The notes: generated by a model from the sequence alone, not told the origin. A stretch of DNA of 64,000 bases from Zooshikella sp050749885 (GCF_050749885.1 NZ_JBOIUB010000009.1:222441-286440); one strand, 5' to 3'; positions 8,256 to 17,776 are shown, numbered from the stretch's first letter. Program-made: numbers and translations.

Positions 8256-9029
8256 TTACTCTGGTAATTCCATATCTCTAGGAATTTGCATTGCTTCTTT
8301 TTGCAATGCTGCATTTAGAAATTGTTCAACTAGTAACTTGTACTGTATATGGTCAATGATACTGGGAAATACCCCTTTGAATAGGGTATGTTGTAAAGGA
8401 GATAAGTCAATATTAACAATATAAGCTGGGTAGGGTAGAGACATTTCTCGGTGGTTTAAAATTTCTTGTGCAACTTTAATAAATACAACTTTTCCTAGAT
8501 GATATTGGTCATACTCTTTATTGTTACAAATTATCTTTAATGAAATCTTTTTTGTATGATCAAGTATGACTTTAACTTGTATATCAAGTTCATTATCAGA
8601 ATTATCATTAAAGTTTTTTATAGTAATAGGCATAATCTTGGGTTGGGTATTATTTATGTTTTCGACTTCCCAAAACTGTACTTTTTGTATGGGTGTTCCT
8701 GGCTTTAGATCAGCATCTCTTTGATCGAGCCAATGACTAATAAAGCGATGTAGTTTATTGAGAAATAAGTGGTGATTAATGTATGGTGCATGAAAATAAT
8801 AAAAATCACCCATTTCATCACTACAGTAGATGAAGGCTCGTTGGTTATCTATTTGGAAAAAAAACTGAAGAATTCCTTTTTGTATTTTTTGTTGTACATA
8901 AGGTTCAATCGCTAAAAAACCTTTCGGGAGCTTTCTTTGGTCTTGTGAGCAAAGGGCAAATCGATCAATTTGAGTTGAACTTAAATTTAAAAAAGCATGA
9001 ATCTGTGTTTGCTGATGAGCCGGTTTCAC
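8256..9029 (-). CDS. Stand-alone protein resembling the C-terminal region of class I adenylate cyclase
   Basis: 257 residues, starting at GTG 9029 with AGGAG about 10 bases ahead and an in-frame TAG just upstream, so this is a true start and not a piece of a longer frame. The C-terminal half (KIICNNKEYDQYHLGKVV, then YPAYIVNIDLSPLQ and an Asn-Ala-Ala-Leu helix) matches what I remember of the extreme C-terminal region of Pseudomonas-type class I adenylate cyclases, which are about 900 residues. The N-terminal nucleotidyltransferase domain that makes cAMP is absent, and there is no room for it before argH. Class I cyaA genes are known neighbours of the argH-hemC region. It may be a split or decayed cyaA or a regulatory remnant; the assignment is from memory of motifs. 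Confidence 0.5.
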   Translation of the reverse strand: MKPAHQQTQIHAFLNLSSTQIDRFALCSQDQRKLPKGFLAIEPYVQQKIQKGILQFFFQIDNQRAFIYCSDEMGDFYYFHAPYINHHLFLNKLHRFISHWLDQRDADLKPGTPIQKVQFWEVENINNTQPKIMPITIKNFNDNSDNELDIQVKVILDHTKKISLKIICNNKEYDQYHLGKVVFIKVAQEILNHREMSLPYPAYIVNIDLSPLQHTLFKGVFPSIIDHIQYKLLVEQFLNAALQKEAMQIPRDMELPE

Positions 9030-9162
9030 ACCGTACTACTCCTAGCTATAAAAGAATACTGTTATCAATATTTTTACAAAGAGAGATTGTATTAACAGTA
9101 TAGTGTTATATTTCATTCAAATAAAACTATGGTGACATTCTGATTTAAGCACTATTGAGCGA

Positions 9163-9200
9163 ACAACAATAATACCCTGCTAAGCGGGTATTATTGTTGT
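9163..9200 (-). terminator. 15-bp stem-loop downstream of argH
   Basis: ACAACAATAATACCC (9163-9177) pairs perfectly with 9186-9200 across an 8-base loop, 34 bases beyond the argH stop. The minus-strand exit has few U residues; the plus-strand exit is more T-rich. It probably ends argH transcription and separates it from the adenylate-cyclase-like gene. Confidence 0.55.
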
Positions 9201-9233
9201 CTTTCTTTAACGTTAAGCTGCTATTTCATAATG

Positions 9234-10673
9234 CTAATTATGTGAGAAGGAGGCTAAGCGATTGCTGAGGTTCTTTTGGGCCCGTTGTGTTGCCTCAATT
9301 ACCTGAGAGGGCGCTGTTCCACCAAAATGATTCCGTGCACTGACAGACCCTTCTAGGGTCAAGACATCGTAAACGTCACTGGTTATTACTGTAGAAAACT
9401 GTTGTAGCTCTTCTAGGGATAACTCAGAGAGGTCTTGTTGCTTTTTGAGTGCATAAGCGACAGATTGACCAACAATTTCATGTGCATCACGAAAGGCAAC
9501 ACCTTTTTTGACTAGGTAATCGGCTAAATCAGTTGCAGTTGCAAAGCCTTTGCGAGCAGCTTCGTACATAATGTCACTGTTTGCTCGAATAGCTGGAATC
9601 ATATCACCATAGGCTCTTAAACAACCAAGCAGTGTATCCACAGTATCAAAAAGAGGTTCTTTGTCTTCTTGGTTGTCTTTGTTATAGGCCAGTGGTTGTG
9701 CTTTCATTAATGTTAATAGCGCATTGAGGTGTCCATAAACACGGCCTGTTTTGCCCCGAATAAGCTCAGGCACATCGGGGTTTTTCTTTTGTGGCATGAT
9801 GGACGAGCCCGTGCAAAAACGATCGGGTAAATCAATAAAATTAAACTGTGCTGATGTCCAGATAATTAATTCCTCTGACATACGAGACAAATGCATCATG
9901 ATGATACTGGCGGCAGCCGTAAACTCGATTGCAAAATCACGATCACTTACAGAGTCTAGTGAGTTGCCTGTTGGCTGATCGAAATTGAGTACTTGTGCGG
10001 TATAATGACGATCAATTGGGTATGTCGTTCCAGCAAGGGCGGCAGCCCCTAAGGGACACTGGTTCATACGACGCTGACAGTCTTCAAGTCGTGAATAGTC
10101 ACGTTCTAACATTTCATACCATGCCATTAAATGGTGGCCAAAGGTAACTGGTTGGGCCGTTTGTAAATGGGTAAAACCTGGCATGATGGTTTTTGCTTCT
10201 TGTGCTGCTAATTCAACAAGGGCTTGTTGAGTGCGTGTAATAGCAAACAAGATGTCATTAATTTGGTCCCGCAGATACAGTCGTATATCTGTAGCAACCT
10301 GGTCGTTTCGTGAGCGTCCTGTATGAAGTTTTTTCCCCGCAATACCAATTTTATCAGTAAGACGTGCCTCAATATTCATATGAATATCTTCAAGTGCAAT
10401 CGACCATTCAATTTTACCTGAGGCTATCTCATCTGCTATTTCTTGTAAGCCAGAAATAATTGCGTCACTCTCTGTCTCCGTGAGAATACCTACTTTTGTT
10501 AGCATTTTTGCATGCGCAATAGAGCCATTAATGTCTTGTCGGTAGAGGCGATGGTCAAAATGAATAGAGGCCGTAAATGCGGCAACGAAGGCATCAGTTG
10601 CTTCACTGAACCGTCCGCCCCACTGTTGATTGGTCGAAGGCTGATTGGTTTGTGTTTTATTTGAGTTACTCAT
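9234..10673 (-). CDS. argH: Argininosuccinate lyase
   Basis: 479 residues. It cleaves argininosuccinate into arginine and fumarate, the last step of arginine synthesis, in the cytoplasm. The fumarase/aspartase superfamily signature GSSIMPQKKNPD is intact, as are HTGRSRNDQVATD near the start and the HLQTAQPVTFGHH segment holding a catalytic His. Length is close to the usual 460 with a polar N-terminal extension of about 15 residues (Asn/Thr/Gln-rich) before QQWGGRF. It is transcribed away from algZ, with a 387-base spacer, the arrangement known from Pseudomonas. No ARG-box operator was recognised by eye. Confidence 0.97.
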   Translation of the reverse strand: MSNSNKTQTNQPSTNQQWGGRFSEATDAFVAAFTASIHFDHRLYRQDINGSIAHAKMLTKVGILTETESDAIISGLQEIADEIASGKIEWSIALEDIHMNIEARLTDKIGIAGKKLHTGRSRNDQVATDIRLYLRDQINDILFAITRTQQALVELAAQEAKTIMPGFTHLQTAQPVTFGHHLMAWYEMLERDYSRLEDCQRRMNQCPLGAAALAGTTYPIDRHYTAQVLNFDQPTGNSLDSVSDRDFAIEFTAAASIIMMHLSRMSEELIIWTSAQFNFIDLPDRFCTGSSIMPQKKNPDVPELIRGKTGRVYGHLNALLTLMKAQPLAYNKDNQEDKEPLFDTVDTLLGCLRAYGDMIPAIRANSDIMYEAARKGFATATDLADYLVKKGVAFRDAHEIVGQSVAYALKKQQDLSELSLEELQQFSTVITSDVYDVLTLEGSVSARNHFGGTAPSQVIEATQRAQKNLSNRLASFSHN

Positions 10674-10817
10674 TAAGTTGGCCTTTATATCTGCGTTTGT
10701 TCTAATCGCACTCCATCATAGAGGAATGATAATAACGTATATTTCTAAACTGCCAAACCTTGGCGCTTTTAAAAGTACACTTTTTATCAGTGACTTTGTT
10801 AGGTAATAACCAGGCCT

Positions 10818-11041
10818 CTAAGGTATTCTATTTTTATAGGGCGACAATGACATCATCTTGAATAATGAGTCCTTTTTAGGGTTATTCTGCAACGCGATTA
10901 AAATATCCGTGTAGAAACCCTTGTGAGATACATCATGAACTCTAATTGGAATATCTTTCGCTGTTAAATAGTTGAGTATCTAAGTTGCTAACTGGAATAC
11001 TCGTTCTAAAGAATACCCATTAAATAGTCAATACTCATCCA
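10818..11041 (-). pseudogene. Possible decayed gene fragment between argH and algZ
   Basis: On the minus strand one frame gives about 70 protein-like residues broken by two stops: a stretch around NGYSLERVFQLAT, a TAG, then ILNYLTAKDIPIRVHDVSHK and about 35 more residues ending at the stop at 10818-10820. The composition looks coding, but there is no start codon or ribosome-binding site. I could not name the family. Chance cannot be excluded for so short a piece. The remainder of the argH-algZ spacer (10674-10817) shows nothing else. Confidence 0.3.
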
Positions 11042-11060
11042 ATAAGTAAGTTATTTTTTT

Positions 11061-12152
11061 ATGGCGCATAAAACTGATTTAGAACAAGCGGGAACATTGA
11101 AAGATGACTTTTTTTTACCAGACTTGTGCACTACAAAAGCTGTATTTTTATTAGTGCTTTTGGCTGAACTCATTGTATTTGTTTGGGTGCTTGCACTTCC
11201 ACAGGAAGCTACATTTGATTGGAATCGGTTGGCACTGGCATCTTTTTTTGTTCAATGGATTGTGTTGGTGAGCGCTGCACTGCTTTGTTGGCTTCGTGCT
11301 TGGTTAGCTAAAAAACCCTTATGGCTTACATTAGCATGCTGCTATAGCATTGTGGTTTTCGTTACTGTAACGTTTGCTTTAGCGGCAGAGTGGGCATTAT
11401 ATTTACCAAGGGGGTTTCAACCTTTTTGGCAAGGCATTGATTTTACAAAGCTGGGTAAACATGTTCTGCTGGCCGTTATATTAGCCAGTTTATTTTTGCG
11501 CTATTTTTACGTTCACCAACAACTATACTATCAACAACAAGCAGAGTTACAGGCTCGTTTACAAGCGCTTCAGTCACGTATTCATCCACATTTTTTGTTT
11601 AATAGTCTCAATAGTATTGCTAGCCTGATAGTAATAAATCCTGATAAAGCTGAACAAGCTGTTGAGGACCTGGCAGGGTTGCTTCGAGCTACACTTGATG
11701 ATGTAACCTTGGAAGTCACATTGCAGCGGGAAGTTGAAATTTGTCAGCAGTATACTCGAATTGAACAGCACCGATTTGGGGAGCGTTTAACTGTGAACTG
11801 GCATATGAATGGTGTGCCAATGGATTTACCGATTCCTTTGTTAACCATCCAGCCTATTTTAGAGAACGCGATACTGCATGGAATTCAACCAATCCCAGAT
11901 GGAGGTGTGATAGAAGTCACGTTAGAATATTTAAATGGTCTACTTATCTTGCGTGTTGTTAACCCGTTAGCTATGTATTATCAACAACAGCCGGGAAAAG
12001 GTAATCGTTTAGCGTTGGCTAATATTCAAGCCCGTTTACAAGCCCTCTATGGGTATCGAGCCCAGCTGTCTGCTAGCAAGTCCGACAATATGTTTGTGAC
12101 GGAGTTAAAATATCCATGCCAGCCAGGAGTTGAGGCTGGTCGGGGAGAGTGA
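11061..12152 (+). CDS. algZ: Membrane sensor histidine kinase of the AlgZ/FimS (LytS-like) type
   Basis: 363 residues. Four hydrophobic segments lie at about 26-46, 60-80, 88-110 and 133-152, followed by a His-kinase domain of the LytS/YehU family: IHPHFLFNSLNS with His175 as likely phosphoacceptor, the N-box PILENAILHG and the G-box-like GKGNRLALANIQ. It lies 6 bases before an AlgR-type LytTR regulator and just upstream of hemC, the order seen in Pseudomonas, where AlgZR controls alginate, type IV pili and virulence genes. No classic Shine-Dalgarno is evident before ATG 11061. No alginate genes are in the window, so the local targets are unknown. Confidence 0.88.
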   Translation: MAHKTDLEQAGTLKDDFFLPDLCTTKAVFLLVLLAELIVFVWVLALPQEATFDWNRLALASFFVQWIVLVSAALLCWLRAWLAKKPLWLTLACCYSIVVFVTVTFALAAEWALYLPRGFQPFWQGIDFTKLGKHVLLAVILASLFLRYFYVHQQLYYQQQAELQARLQALQSRIHPHFLFNSLNSIASLIVINPDKAEQAVEDLAGLLRATLDDVTLEVTLQREVEICQQYTRIEQHRFGERLTVNWHMNGVPMDLPIPLLTIQPILENAILHGIQPIPDGGVIEVTLEYLNGLLILRVVNPLAMYYQQQPGKGNRLALANIQARLQALYGYRAQLSASKSDNMFVTELKYPCQPGVEAGRGE

Positions 12153-12158
12153 GCAGTA

Positions 12159-12905
12159 ATGATCAAAGTGTTGATTGCTGATGATGAGCCTTTAGCCCGG
12201 GACCGTTTGCGCCGTATGACAGAGGGCATTGAGGGGTATTGTGTCCTTGAAGAAGAAGCGCGAACAGGGGCTGAGGCTATTGCGATTGCTCATCAGCGCA
12301 AACCTGATGTTGTTCTGTTAGATATTCGTATGCCAATGATGGATGGGATGGAAGCCGCTATGGCGTTATGTCAAATGGACTGTCCCCCTGCCATTATTTT
12401 TTGTACTGCATACGATCAGTATGCTTTAGAGGCGTTTCATGTTCAGGCTGTGGGCTATTTGTTAAAGCCTGTTAAACAGGATGCACTTTGTAAAGCACTT
12501 CAGAATGCACAGCGTACCAACCGTTCCCAATTAGCAGCTTTAAATGAACAACTGTCAGAAAATGAGCTGCAAAAAAGAACACATATCAGTGCCCGAACTT
12601 ATAAAGGCATTGAACTCATTCCATTAAATGATGTGCGTTTTTTTCAGGCGGATAATAAATATGTGACCGTCAACCATATCAAAGGTGAGGTACTCATTGA
12701 TGAAACACTAAAAGAATTAGAAAACGAGTTTTCTGAAGCATTTGTTCGAATTCATCGCAATGCCTTGGTTGCTCGTCGTGCGATTGAAAGCATGACGCGT
12801 AATGATCAAGGTTCTTATGAAATTCATTTACGCGATGTTATGAAACCGTTACAAGTTAGCCGTCGGCACGTTGCAGAGATGCGCCGATTGCTAAAGTCTT
12901 TATAA
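12159..12905 (+). CDS. algR: LytTR-family response regulator AlgR
   Basis: 248 residues. The receiver domain (1-120) has the acidic pocket ADDEP, phosphoacceptor Asp55 in LLDIRMP and a conserved Lys in LLKPVK. The C-terminal LytTR DNA-binding domain (about 140-245) includes VRFFQADNKYVTVNH and FVRIHRNALVAR. The gene starts 6 bases after algZ, forming a two-component pair. In relatives AlgR binds upstream of algD and fimU and acts in biofilm switching; those targets are not here. A terminator follows and separates it from hemC. Confidence 0.92.
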   Translation: MIKVLIADDEPLARDRLRRMTEGIEGYCVLEEEARTGAEAIAIAHQRKPDVVLLDIRMPMMDGMEAAMALCQMDCPPAIIFCTAYDQYALEAFHVQAVGYLLKPVKQDALCKALQNAQRTNRSQLAALNEQLSENELQKRTHISARTYKGIELIPLNDVRFFQADNKYVTVNHIKGEVLIDETLKELENEFSEAFVRIHRNALVARRAIESMTRNDQGSYEIHLRDVMKPLQVSRRHVAEMRRLLKSL

Positions 12906-12934
12906 CACTTACTCATATTTGTTTGTGTTTATTG

Positions 12935-12962
12935 AACAGCCCAGAATTAGCTGGGCTGTTTG
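12935..12962 (+). terminator. Terminator between algR and hemC
   Basis: AACAGCCCAG (12935-12944) pairs with CTGGGCTGTT (12951-12960) across a 6-base loop, 30 bases after algR. The T tract is weak, so read-through into hemC is possible. Confidence 0.65.
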
Positions 12963-13019
12963 TTATGGCTCAAATTGTTACACTAACGGTGTGAATAGCT
13001 CTTAACCGGAAGTGTTGAC

Positions 13020-13967
13020 GTGAAAACCATTCGAATTGCCACCCGTAAAAGCGCACTTGCCCTTTGGCAAGCAAATCATGTTAAACAACAACTTAAAAAT
13101 GTTTATCCAGAAGTAAACGTTGAGCTTGTCGCAATGATGAGTCAGGGGGATAAACTACTCGATGCGCCTTTAGCCAAAATAGGGGGTAAGGGACTATTTG
13201 TTAAAGAGTTAGAAAAAGCACTACTTTCTGGAGAAGCGGATATAGCTGTTCACTCCATGAAAGATGTGCCAATGGAGTTTCCTGAAGGACTGTGCTTGCC
13301 AGTCATTAGTCAGCGAGAAGATCCCCGTGATGCTTTTGTCAGTCATTGTGCGAAAAGCTTAAATGAGCTTCCACAAGGGGCTGTTGTAGGAACATCCAGC
13401 CTGCGCCGACAATGTCAGCTTTTAAAACTTAGACCTGATTTAAAGATTAATTTTTTGCGTGGTAATGTGAACACACGTTTAGGTAAGCTGGATGCGGGTG
13501 AATATGATGCAATTATTCTTGCGGCTGCAGGCTTGAAAAGGTTAGAGCTGGAAGCACGCATAACGGATTATTTCTCTCCAAATGATATGATTCCTGCTGC
13601 AGGACAAGGTGCTTTAGGTATTGAGTGTCGTGAAGCAGATATTGCACTGAAAAATGCACTAAGTGTCTTACATGACCCTGAGACAGCGGCCTGTGTTACA
13701 GCAGAGCGCGCTGTCGTAACGTTTTTGAAAGGTGGTTGTCAGGTTCCAATTGGCGCTTACGCAACCCTTCACCAGGACAAGCTTAGTTTGACGGCTATTG
13801 TCGCAGAGCCTGATGCAAGTAAAGTGTATATGAGTGAGATTGAAGGTGATATCAGTCAAGCTAAACTGCTAGGTGAAGCTGTCGCGAAGGATTTAATCAC
13901 GCAAGGAGCGGGTGATATTTTGCAAAAACTATTAGAGAATTGGACTAACCCATTAGAAAAAAAATAA
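13020..13967 (+). CDS. hemC: Hydroxymethylbilane synthase (porphobilinogen deaminase)
   Basis: 315 residues starting at GTG 13020. It polymerises four porphobilinogen units into hydroxymethylbilane in tetrapyrrole synthesis. The dipyrromethane cofactor attachment Cys240 in FLKGGCQVPIGAYA and the catalytic Asp82 in HSMKDVP are present, as are the substrate-binding Arg residues of TSSLRRQ and FLRGNVNTRL. It is the first gene of hemCDXY, on the same strand with 38 bases before hemD. Confidence 0.97.
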   Translation: MKTIRIATRKSALALWQANHVKQQLKNVYPEVNVELVAMMSQGDKLLDAPLAKIGGKGLFVKELEKALLSGEADIAVHSMKDVPMEFPEGLCLPVISQREDPRDAFVSHCAKSLNELPQGAVVGTSSLRRQCQLLKLRPDLKINFLRGNVNTRLGKLDAGEYDAIILAAAGLKRLELEARITDYFSPNDMIPAAGQGALGIECREADIALKNALSVLHDPETAACVTAERAVVTFLKGGCQVPIGAYATLHQDKLSLTAIVAEPDASKVYMSEIEGDISQAKLLGEAVAKDLITQGAGDILQKLLENWTNPLEKK

Positions 13968-14005
13968 GCCTTCAATCTGGAAGATAGCACATAACCGATA
14001 AAATT

Positions 14006-14752
14006 ATGACTACGCCAGTATTTTTAGTGACTCGTCCCGAACCTCAAGCCAGTCAACTGGTCCATAGCATGAAGTTGGCTGGACTTTGTGCGCTTGCTTT
14101 ACCCATGATTGCTATCCAGCCATTACCTGAGTCTGCTCAACTTCGAGCAACTTGGCAGGATTTAGCGCAGTTCAATAAAGTTGTTGTTACCAGTACTGCG
14201 GCAGCGCAAATTGGTTTGTATCAAGCTGAGCAGTATTGGCCACAGTGGCCTGTAGGCTTAATGTGGTTTGCCATTGGCCAGGCAACGGCAGCTGTTATGC
14301 GACAGTTGTCAATTGATAGTGCCTTATCAGACCAAGGCGTTAATAGCGAAGCATTGTTAGCTTTGCCTGCATTTCAAGATGTACAGCAGCAACGAGTTCT
14401 GCTTATTAAAGGAAAAGGAGGACGTTCACTGATTCAACAAACACTTGAATCGAGAGGAGCTGATGTGACGACGTGTTGTGTGTATGAGCGTGTTGAGCCC
14501 TCATATCATGTTCATGATGTTGAACAACTTATTAAAGACCAGGGTGTCACAACCATAATTGCTACAAGTGGAGAAATTGCCAGTAACTTATTAGAGTATA
14601 TTGACGGGACGATGGCTGCCAATTTGCAACTCATTGTGCCAAGTGAGCGTGTGGCATTACTCCAGCAAAAACAGCAATGGGCTGATATTTTTGTGGCAGA
14701 GGGGGCGAGTGACCAGGCTATTTTGAAATGCATACAACGACATATTCTTTAA
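14006..14752 (+). CDS. hemD: Uroporphyrinogen-III synthase
   Basis: 248 residues. It closes hydroxymethylbilane with inversion of ring D to give uroporphyrinogen III. This is a fast-evolving family; the fold is seen in the opening TRPEPQASQLVHSMKLAG, the central VTSTAAAQIGL, FAIGQATAAVMRQ and LLIKGKGGRSLI, and the later ATSGEIASNLL segment. Length matches the usual 245-255. It follows hemC by 38 bases. A 253-base spacer with a small hairpin (14843-14861, no T run) separates it from hemX, so hemXY may also have their own promoter. Confidence 0.93.
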   Translation: MTTPVFLVTRPEPQASQLVHSMKLAGLCALALPMIAIQPLPESAQLRATWQDLAQFNKVVVTSTAAAQIGLYQAEQYWPQWPVGLMWFAIGQATAAVMRQLSIDSALSDQGVNSEALLALPAFQDVQQQRVLLIKGKGGRSLIQQTLESRGADVTTCCVYERVEPSYHVHDVEQLIKDQGVTTIIATSGEIASNLLEYIDGTMAANLQLIVPSERVALLQQKQQWADIFVAEGASDQAILKCIQRHIL

Positions 14753-15005
14753 ATCTAATGTTAATTTTTTTGGAGTGTGTATTTCTCTCTAGCGGCCCAG
14801 ATAAGCCAGTATATAGTATGTAAGCGTCATGCGAATAAAAAAAGCAAGCGTATAGCTTGCTGATAGGCTTGGTCAGCCTTTCACAGCGAGTGTAGTTTTC
14901 CTGAGTTAAAATATGTCCACATCAAGTTGTGAAAGATTAATGTACTATTGAATCTGTTGAACCTGTTCAGCAGTTTTTTTGAATGTAAAGTTTGGTAATT
15001 TGCTC

Positions 15006-16415
15006 ATGACAACGAAGAAAGATGGAAATAATACGCCGAATGAGGCATCGAGTTCAGGTGCAAAAGGAAAGCATGATGCCAATGAACAGGCGGATACAGT
15101 AGACCAAAAAAAGGCCGATCAGCCACTGCAAGGGGAGCAAACTACAAGTCAACAGTCGCCCCAGTCAACTGTGCCTACTAATCAGCAAACATCTGCACAA
15201 AATACGCCTCCTGAGCAACAAGTCACCGCAGGGCAAATGCCTAAAAAACGTAATTTAGTCAGTTTTATTGCACTCACAACCAGTGTTATCACATTGGGGT
15301 TGGTAGGTGCGATAGCGTATATTGATTATGACGTAGGTTATTACCTTAAGCATGAAGGAACAAAGTTCAACCCTGAGTTAGCTGCTTCTACAGCAGTTGA
15401 TCAGCTTGATAAAAAAGTAGGAGCAGAACTTCAGCAAGTACAAAATGCAAGTCGTCAATCCCAACAGCAACTACAACAGTTGGTGAATAAACAGCAACAA
15501 CAGACACAATCAGTTCGTAAGCAGAGTAATGACCTGTCTGAAAGTCTGAGTAATTTGCGCCAACAGTTTAATCAAATGCAAGGCACAAGTCGTGATGATT
15601 GGCAGCTAGCTGAAGTGGAGTATATGTTACGACTGGCAAATCAGCGGCTACTGACTGAAAAAGATGCTAAAGGTGTAGAAGCTATTCTGGCGAGTGCAGA
15701 TAAAATATTGGCGGGTCTTGATAACTACTCCCTTTATCCTGTTCGTGAAGCCCTTGCTAAGGATTTAGTAGCGGTTCGTGCGATTCCCAGTATTGATCTT
15801 GAAGGGCTCTATTTACAGTTGTCTGCATTAGAAGGAGCCATTACTAAGTTACCGCTGATACCACCCGCAGGTTATGAGCCAGAAGCATCCACTCAAGTTG
15901 CAGCTGTTAATGAAGCAAGTGGAGAAAAAGGCATATTAGAACACGCTCAAAGCCGTATTGAGGGCTTATGGAATGGGTTTACACAATACTTTCGTTTTTC
16001 AACAGACCGTGACAAGCCCGTAGAATTGCTTTTAACACCGAATGAAGAGCTTTATTTACGCCATAATTTACGGCTAATGCTGGAACAAGCTCAACTTGCT
16101 TTGTTACAAGGGCAGCAGGAAATCTATTTGAATAGTTTAAGTAAAGCTGAGCTGTGGATAAAAACTTACTTCTCGCTTTCAAACCGTGATGCTGAGTCTA
16201 TGTTAGGCCAGTTAGATGAGTTGCAAGATGTTAAGCTTACGCAAAAAATGCCTGATATTTCTGGCTCTCTTAAGGCCATAAAAGCTTATATTGATAATTT
16301 ACACCGTTACCATGAAGGTAAATTACCTAAAAACAAATCAGATAGTGACACTTCTACTGATGAGGCCAGCAATCGCAACGCCTTAATGTCTGAAGTACAA
16401 CGGACACTAAATTAA
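15006..16415 (+). CDS. hemX: HemX-family membrane protein
   Basis: 469 residues from ATG 15006; a TTG at 14979 in frame would add nine residues but has no better ribosome-binding site. A polar Gln/Ser/Thr-rich cytoplasmic tail (1-80) precedes one membrane helix (about 85-106), then a periplasmic coiled coil rich in Gln (about 130-190) and a helical domain. The family is often labelled uroporphyrinogen-III C-methyltransferase, but no SAM-binding motifs are present and the role is unproven; the operon position after hemCD suggests a scaffold for heme synthesis. It is followed 12 bases later by hemY. A Lys/Ser/Asp-rich tail ends the protein. Confidence 0.9.
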   Translation: MTTKKDGNNTPNEASSSGAKGKHDANEQADTVDQKKADQPLQGEQTTSQQSPQSTVPTNQQTSAQNTPPEQQVTAGQMPKKRNLVSFIALTTSVITLGLVGAIAYIDYDVGYYLKHEGTKFNPELAASTAVDQLDKKVGAELQQVQNASRQSQQQLQQLVNKQQQQTQSVRKQSNDLSESLSNLRQQFNQMQGTSRDDWQLAEVEYMLRLANQRLLTEKDAKGVEAILASADKILAGLDNYSLYPVREALAKDLVAVRAIPSIDLEGLYLQLSALEGAITKLPLIPPAGYEPEASTQVAAVNEASGEKGILEHAQSRIEGLWNGFTQYFRFSTDRDKPVELLLTPNEELYLRHNLRLMLEQAQLALLQGQQEIYLNSLSKAELWIKTYFSLSNRDAESMLGQLDELQDVKLTQKMPDISGSLKAIKAYIDNLHRYHEGKLPKNKSDSDTSTDEASNRNALMSEVQRTLN

Positions 16416-16427
16416 GGGCGGGGTAAA

Positions 16428-17681
16428 ATGAAAATATTCTTTTATTTTTTATTATTATTGCTGTCTATAGCTGCAGTTATTACGGGTATGAACCAGGATC
16501 AAGGTTATGTCCGTATTGCTTGGGACGGAATGGTCTTTGAAAGCACGGTCTGGATGTTATTTGTCTTTATTGGAATTGCCTTTCTTGGCTATAAAGTACT
16601 ACGTTGGCTTATAGCACTGTTGTTAAACACCACGGGCTGGGTTGTGCCAATCACTTCATCAAGCCGTCAACAACGGGCTAAGCGACAGTCAGTAAGAGGA
16701 TTAAACTGTCTTATTAATGGTCAGTGGGATCATGCTCAACGATTGTTATCAAGATCGGCAGAACAAGGTGAAGCGCCTTTAATTAATTATCTGGCTGCAG
16801 CGCGAGCAGCATTTGAAGCGGGTGATAGTGACAGTGTCAGTGAATATTTAAGAAAAGCAGATAAAAGTGTATCTGGCGCTAAAGTCGGTGTAGGAATTGC
16901 TCAAGCACAACTCCAGTTATCGGCAGGACAATTTGAGCAAGCGTTGGCGACCTTACAAGAATTGCGGCGCAAAGTCCCCAGGCATCAATATGTATTGAAA
17001 CTCTTGAAACAGGTGTGTATTCGTCTAAATGACTGGGACCAGCTTGCAGAATTATTACCCCTATTAGAACGCCGAAAAGTGATTTCAGATGATGAGCTAA
17101 AAGATTTACAGCAGCGAACTTGGAAGGCACTGCTTGAACGAGCATGTCTGCGTAATAAAGCTGAGGATAAGGACGAAGATAGAGCTTCTGCTATTCAAGC
17201 CGTTTGGGATAGTTTTCCACGCCAAGCAAAGCAGGAAGTGTCTGTTGTCGAAGTCTATGTACGCTGTTTATTAAAACTGAATGCTCATGTTGTTGCTGAA
17301 AAAGTGGTTCGTGAGGCACTTAGCCGTAAATATGATGATCGACTTATTAAGCTTTATGGGTTAACAGCAGGGAAAGATGTAAAAAAACAGTTGGCTTTGT
17401 GTGATCAGCTATTGGCAAGTTATTCTGACAATCCAGAAATAATGTTAGCACTGGGTCGCTTATGTTTACGTAGTGAAATGTGGGGAAAAGCAAGAAATTA
17501 TTTTGAATCTACATTAAAAATACGTAAGACACCTGAAGTGTATAATGAATTAGGACGTTTATTAGCGCACCTGGGAGATCACCAGCAAAGTACCGAGTAC
17601 TTTAGAGAAGGATTGGCTTTGGTGGCACGTTCAGACGTCACTAAGTATCCTATTCCTATTGCTAAGCAACCAGCGGTTTAA
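16428..17681 (+). CDS. hemY: HemY-family TPR membrane protein
   Basis: 417 residues. Two N-terminal membrane helices (about 1-20 and 39-62) are followed by a cytoplasmic domain of tetratricopeptide-like repeats (about 90-400), for example LINYLAAARAAFEAGDSDSV and the last unit near 350-400 with EVYNELGRLLAHLGDHQQS. It belongs to the gammaproteobacterial HemY family, distinct from the Bacillus protoporphyrinogen oxidase of the same name; its biochemical function is unknown but it always sits in the hemCDXY group. The gene starts 12 bases after hemX with a GGCGGGG site ahead of ATG. A strong terminator follows. Confidence 0.92.
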   Translation: MKIFFYFLLLLLSIAAVITGMNQDQGYVRIAWDGMVFESTVWMLFVFIGIAFLGYKVLRWLIALLLNTTGWVVPITSSSRQQRAKRQSVRGLNCLINGQWDHAQRLLSRSAEQGEAPLINYLAAARAAFEAGDSDSVSEYLRKADKSVSGAKVGVGIAQAQLQLSAGQFEQALATLQELRRKVPRHQYVLKLLKQVCIRLNDWDQLAELLPLLERRKVISDDELKDLQQRTWKALLERACLRNKAEDKDEDRASAIQAVWDSFPRQAKQEVSVVEVYVRCLLKLNAHVVAEKVVREALSRKYDDRLIKLYGLTAGKDVKKQLALCDQLLASYSDNPEIMLALGRLCLRSEMWGKARNYFESTLKIRKTPEVYNELGRLLAHLGDHQQSTEYFREGLALVARSDVTKYPIPIAKQPAV

Positions 17682-17727
17682 TAGGTAATTAGCAAGATAG
17701 CTACTATTTTTAAGCGATGTACTAAAT

Positions 17728-17755
17728 AAAAAAGAGCGGAGATCCGCTCTTTTTT
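17728..17755. terminator. Bidirectional terminator after hemY
   Basis: A 13-bp A-rich/T-rich stem around GAGCGGA and TCCGCTC with a 2-base turn. A run of A on the left and of T on the right lets it stop hemY (plus) and the convergent zinc-ribbon gene (minus). Confidence 0.85.
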
Positions 17756-17776
17756 ATTTTAAGAATGAAGAGATTT

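Noticed and set aside
14843..14861. AGCAAGC/GCTTGCT hairpin after hemD as terminator
   Set aside because: Seven pairs with no T run; too weak to call.
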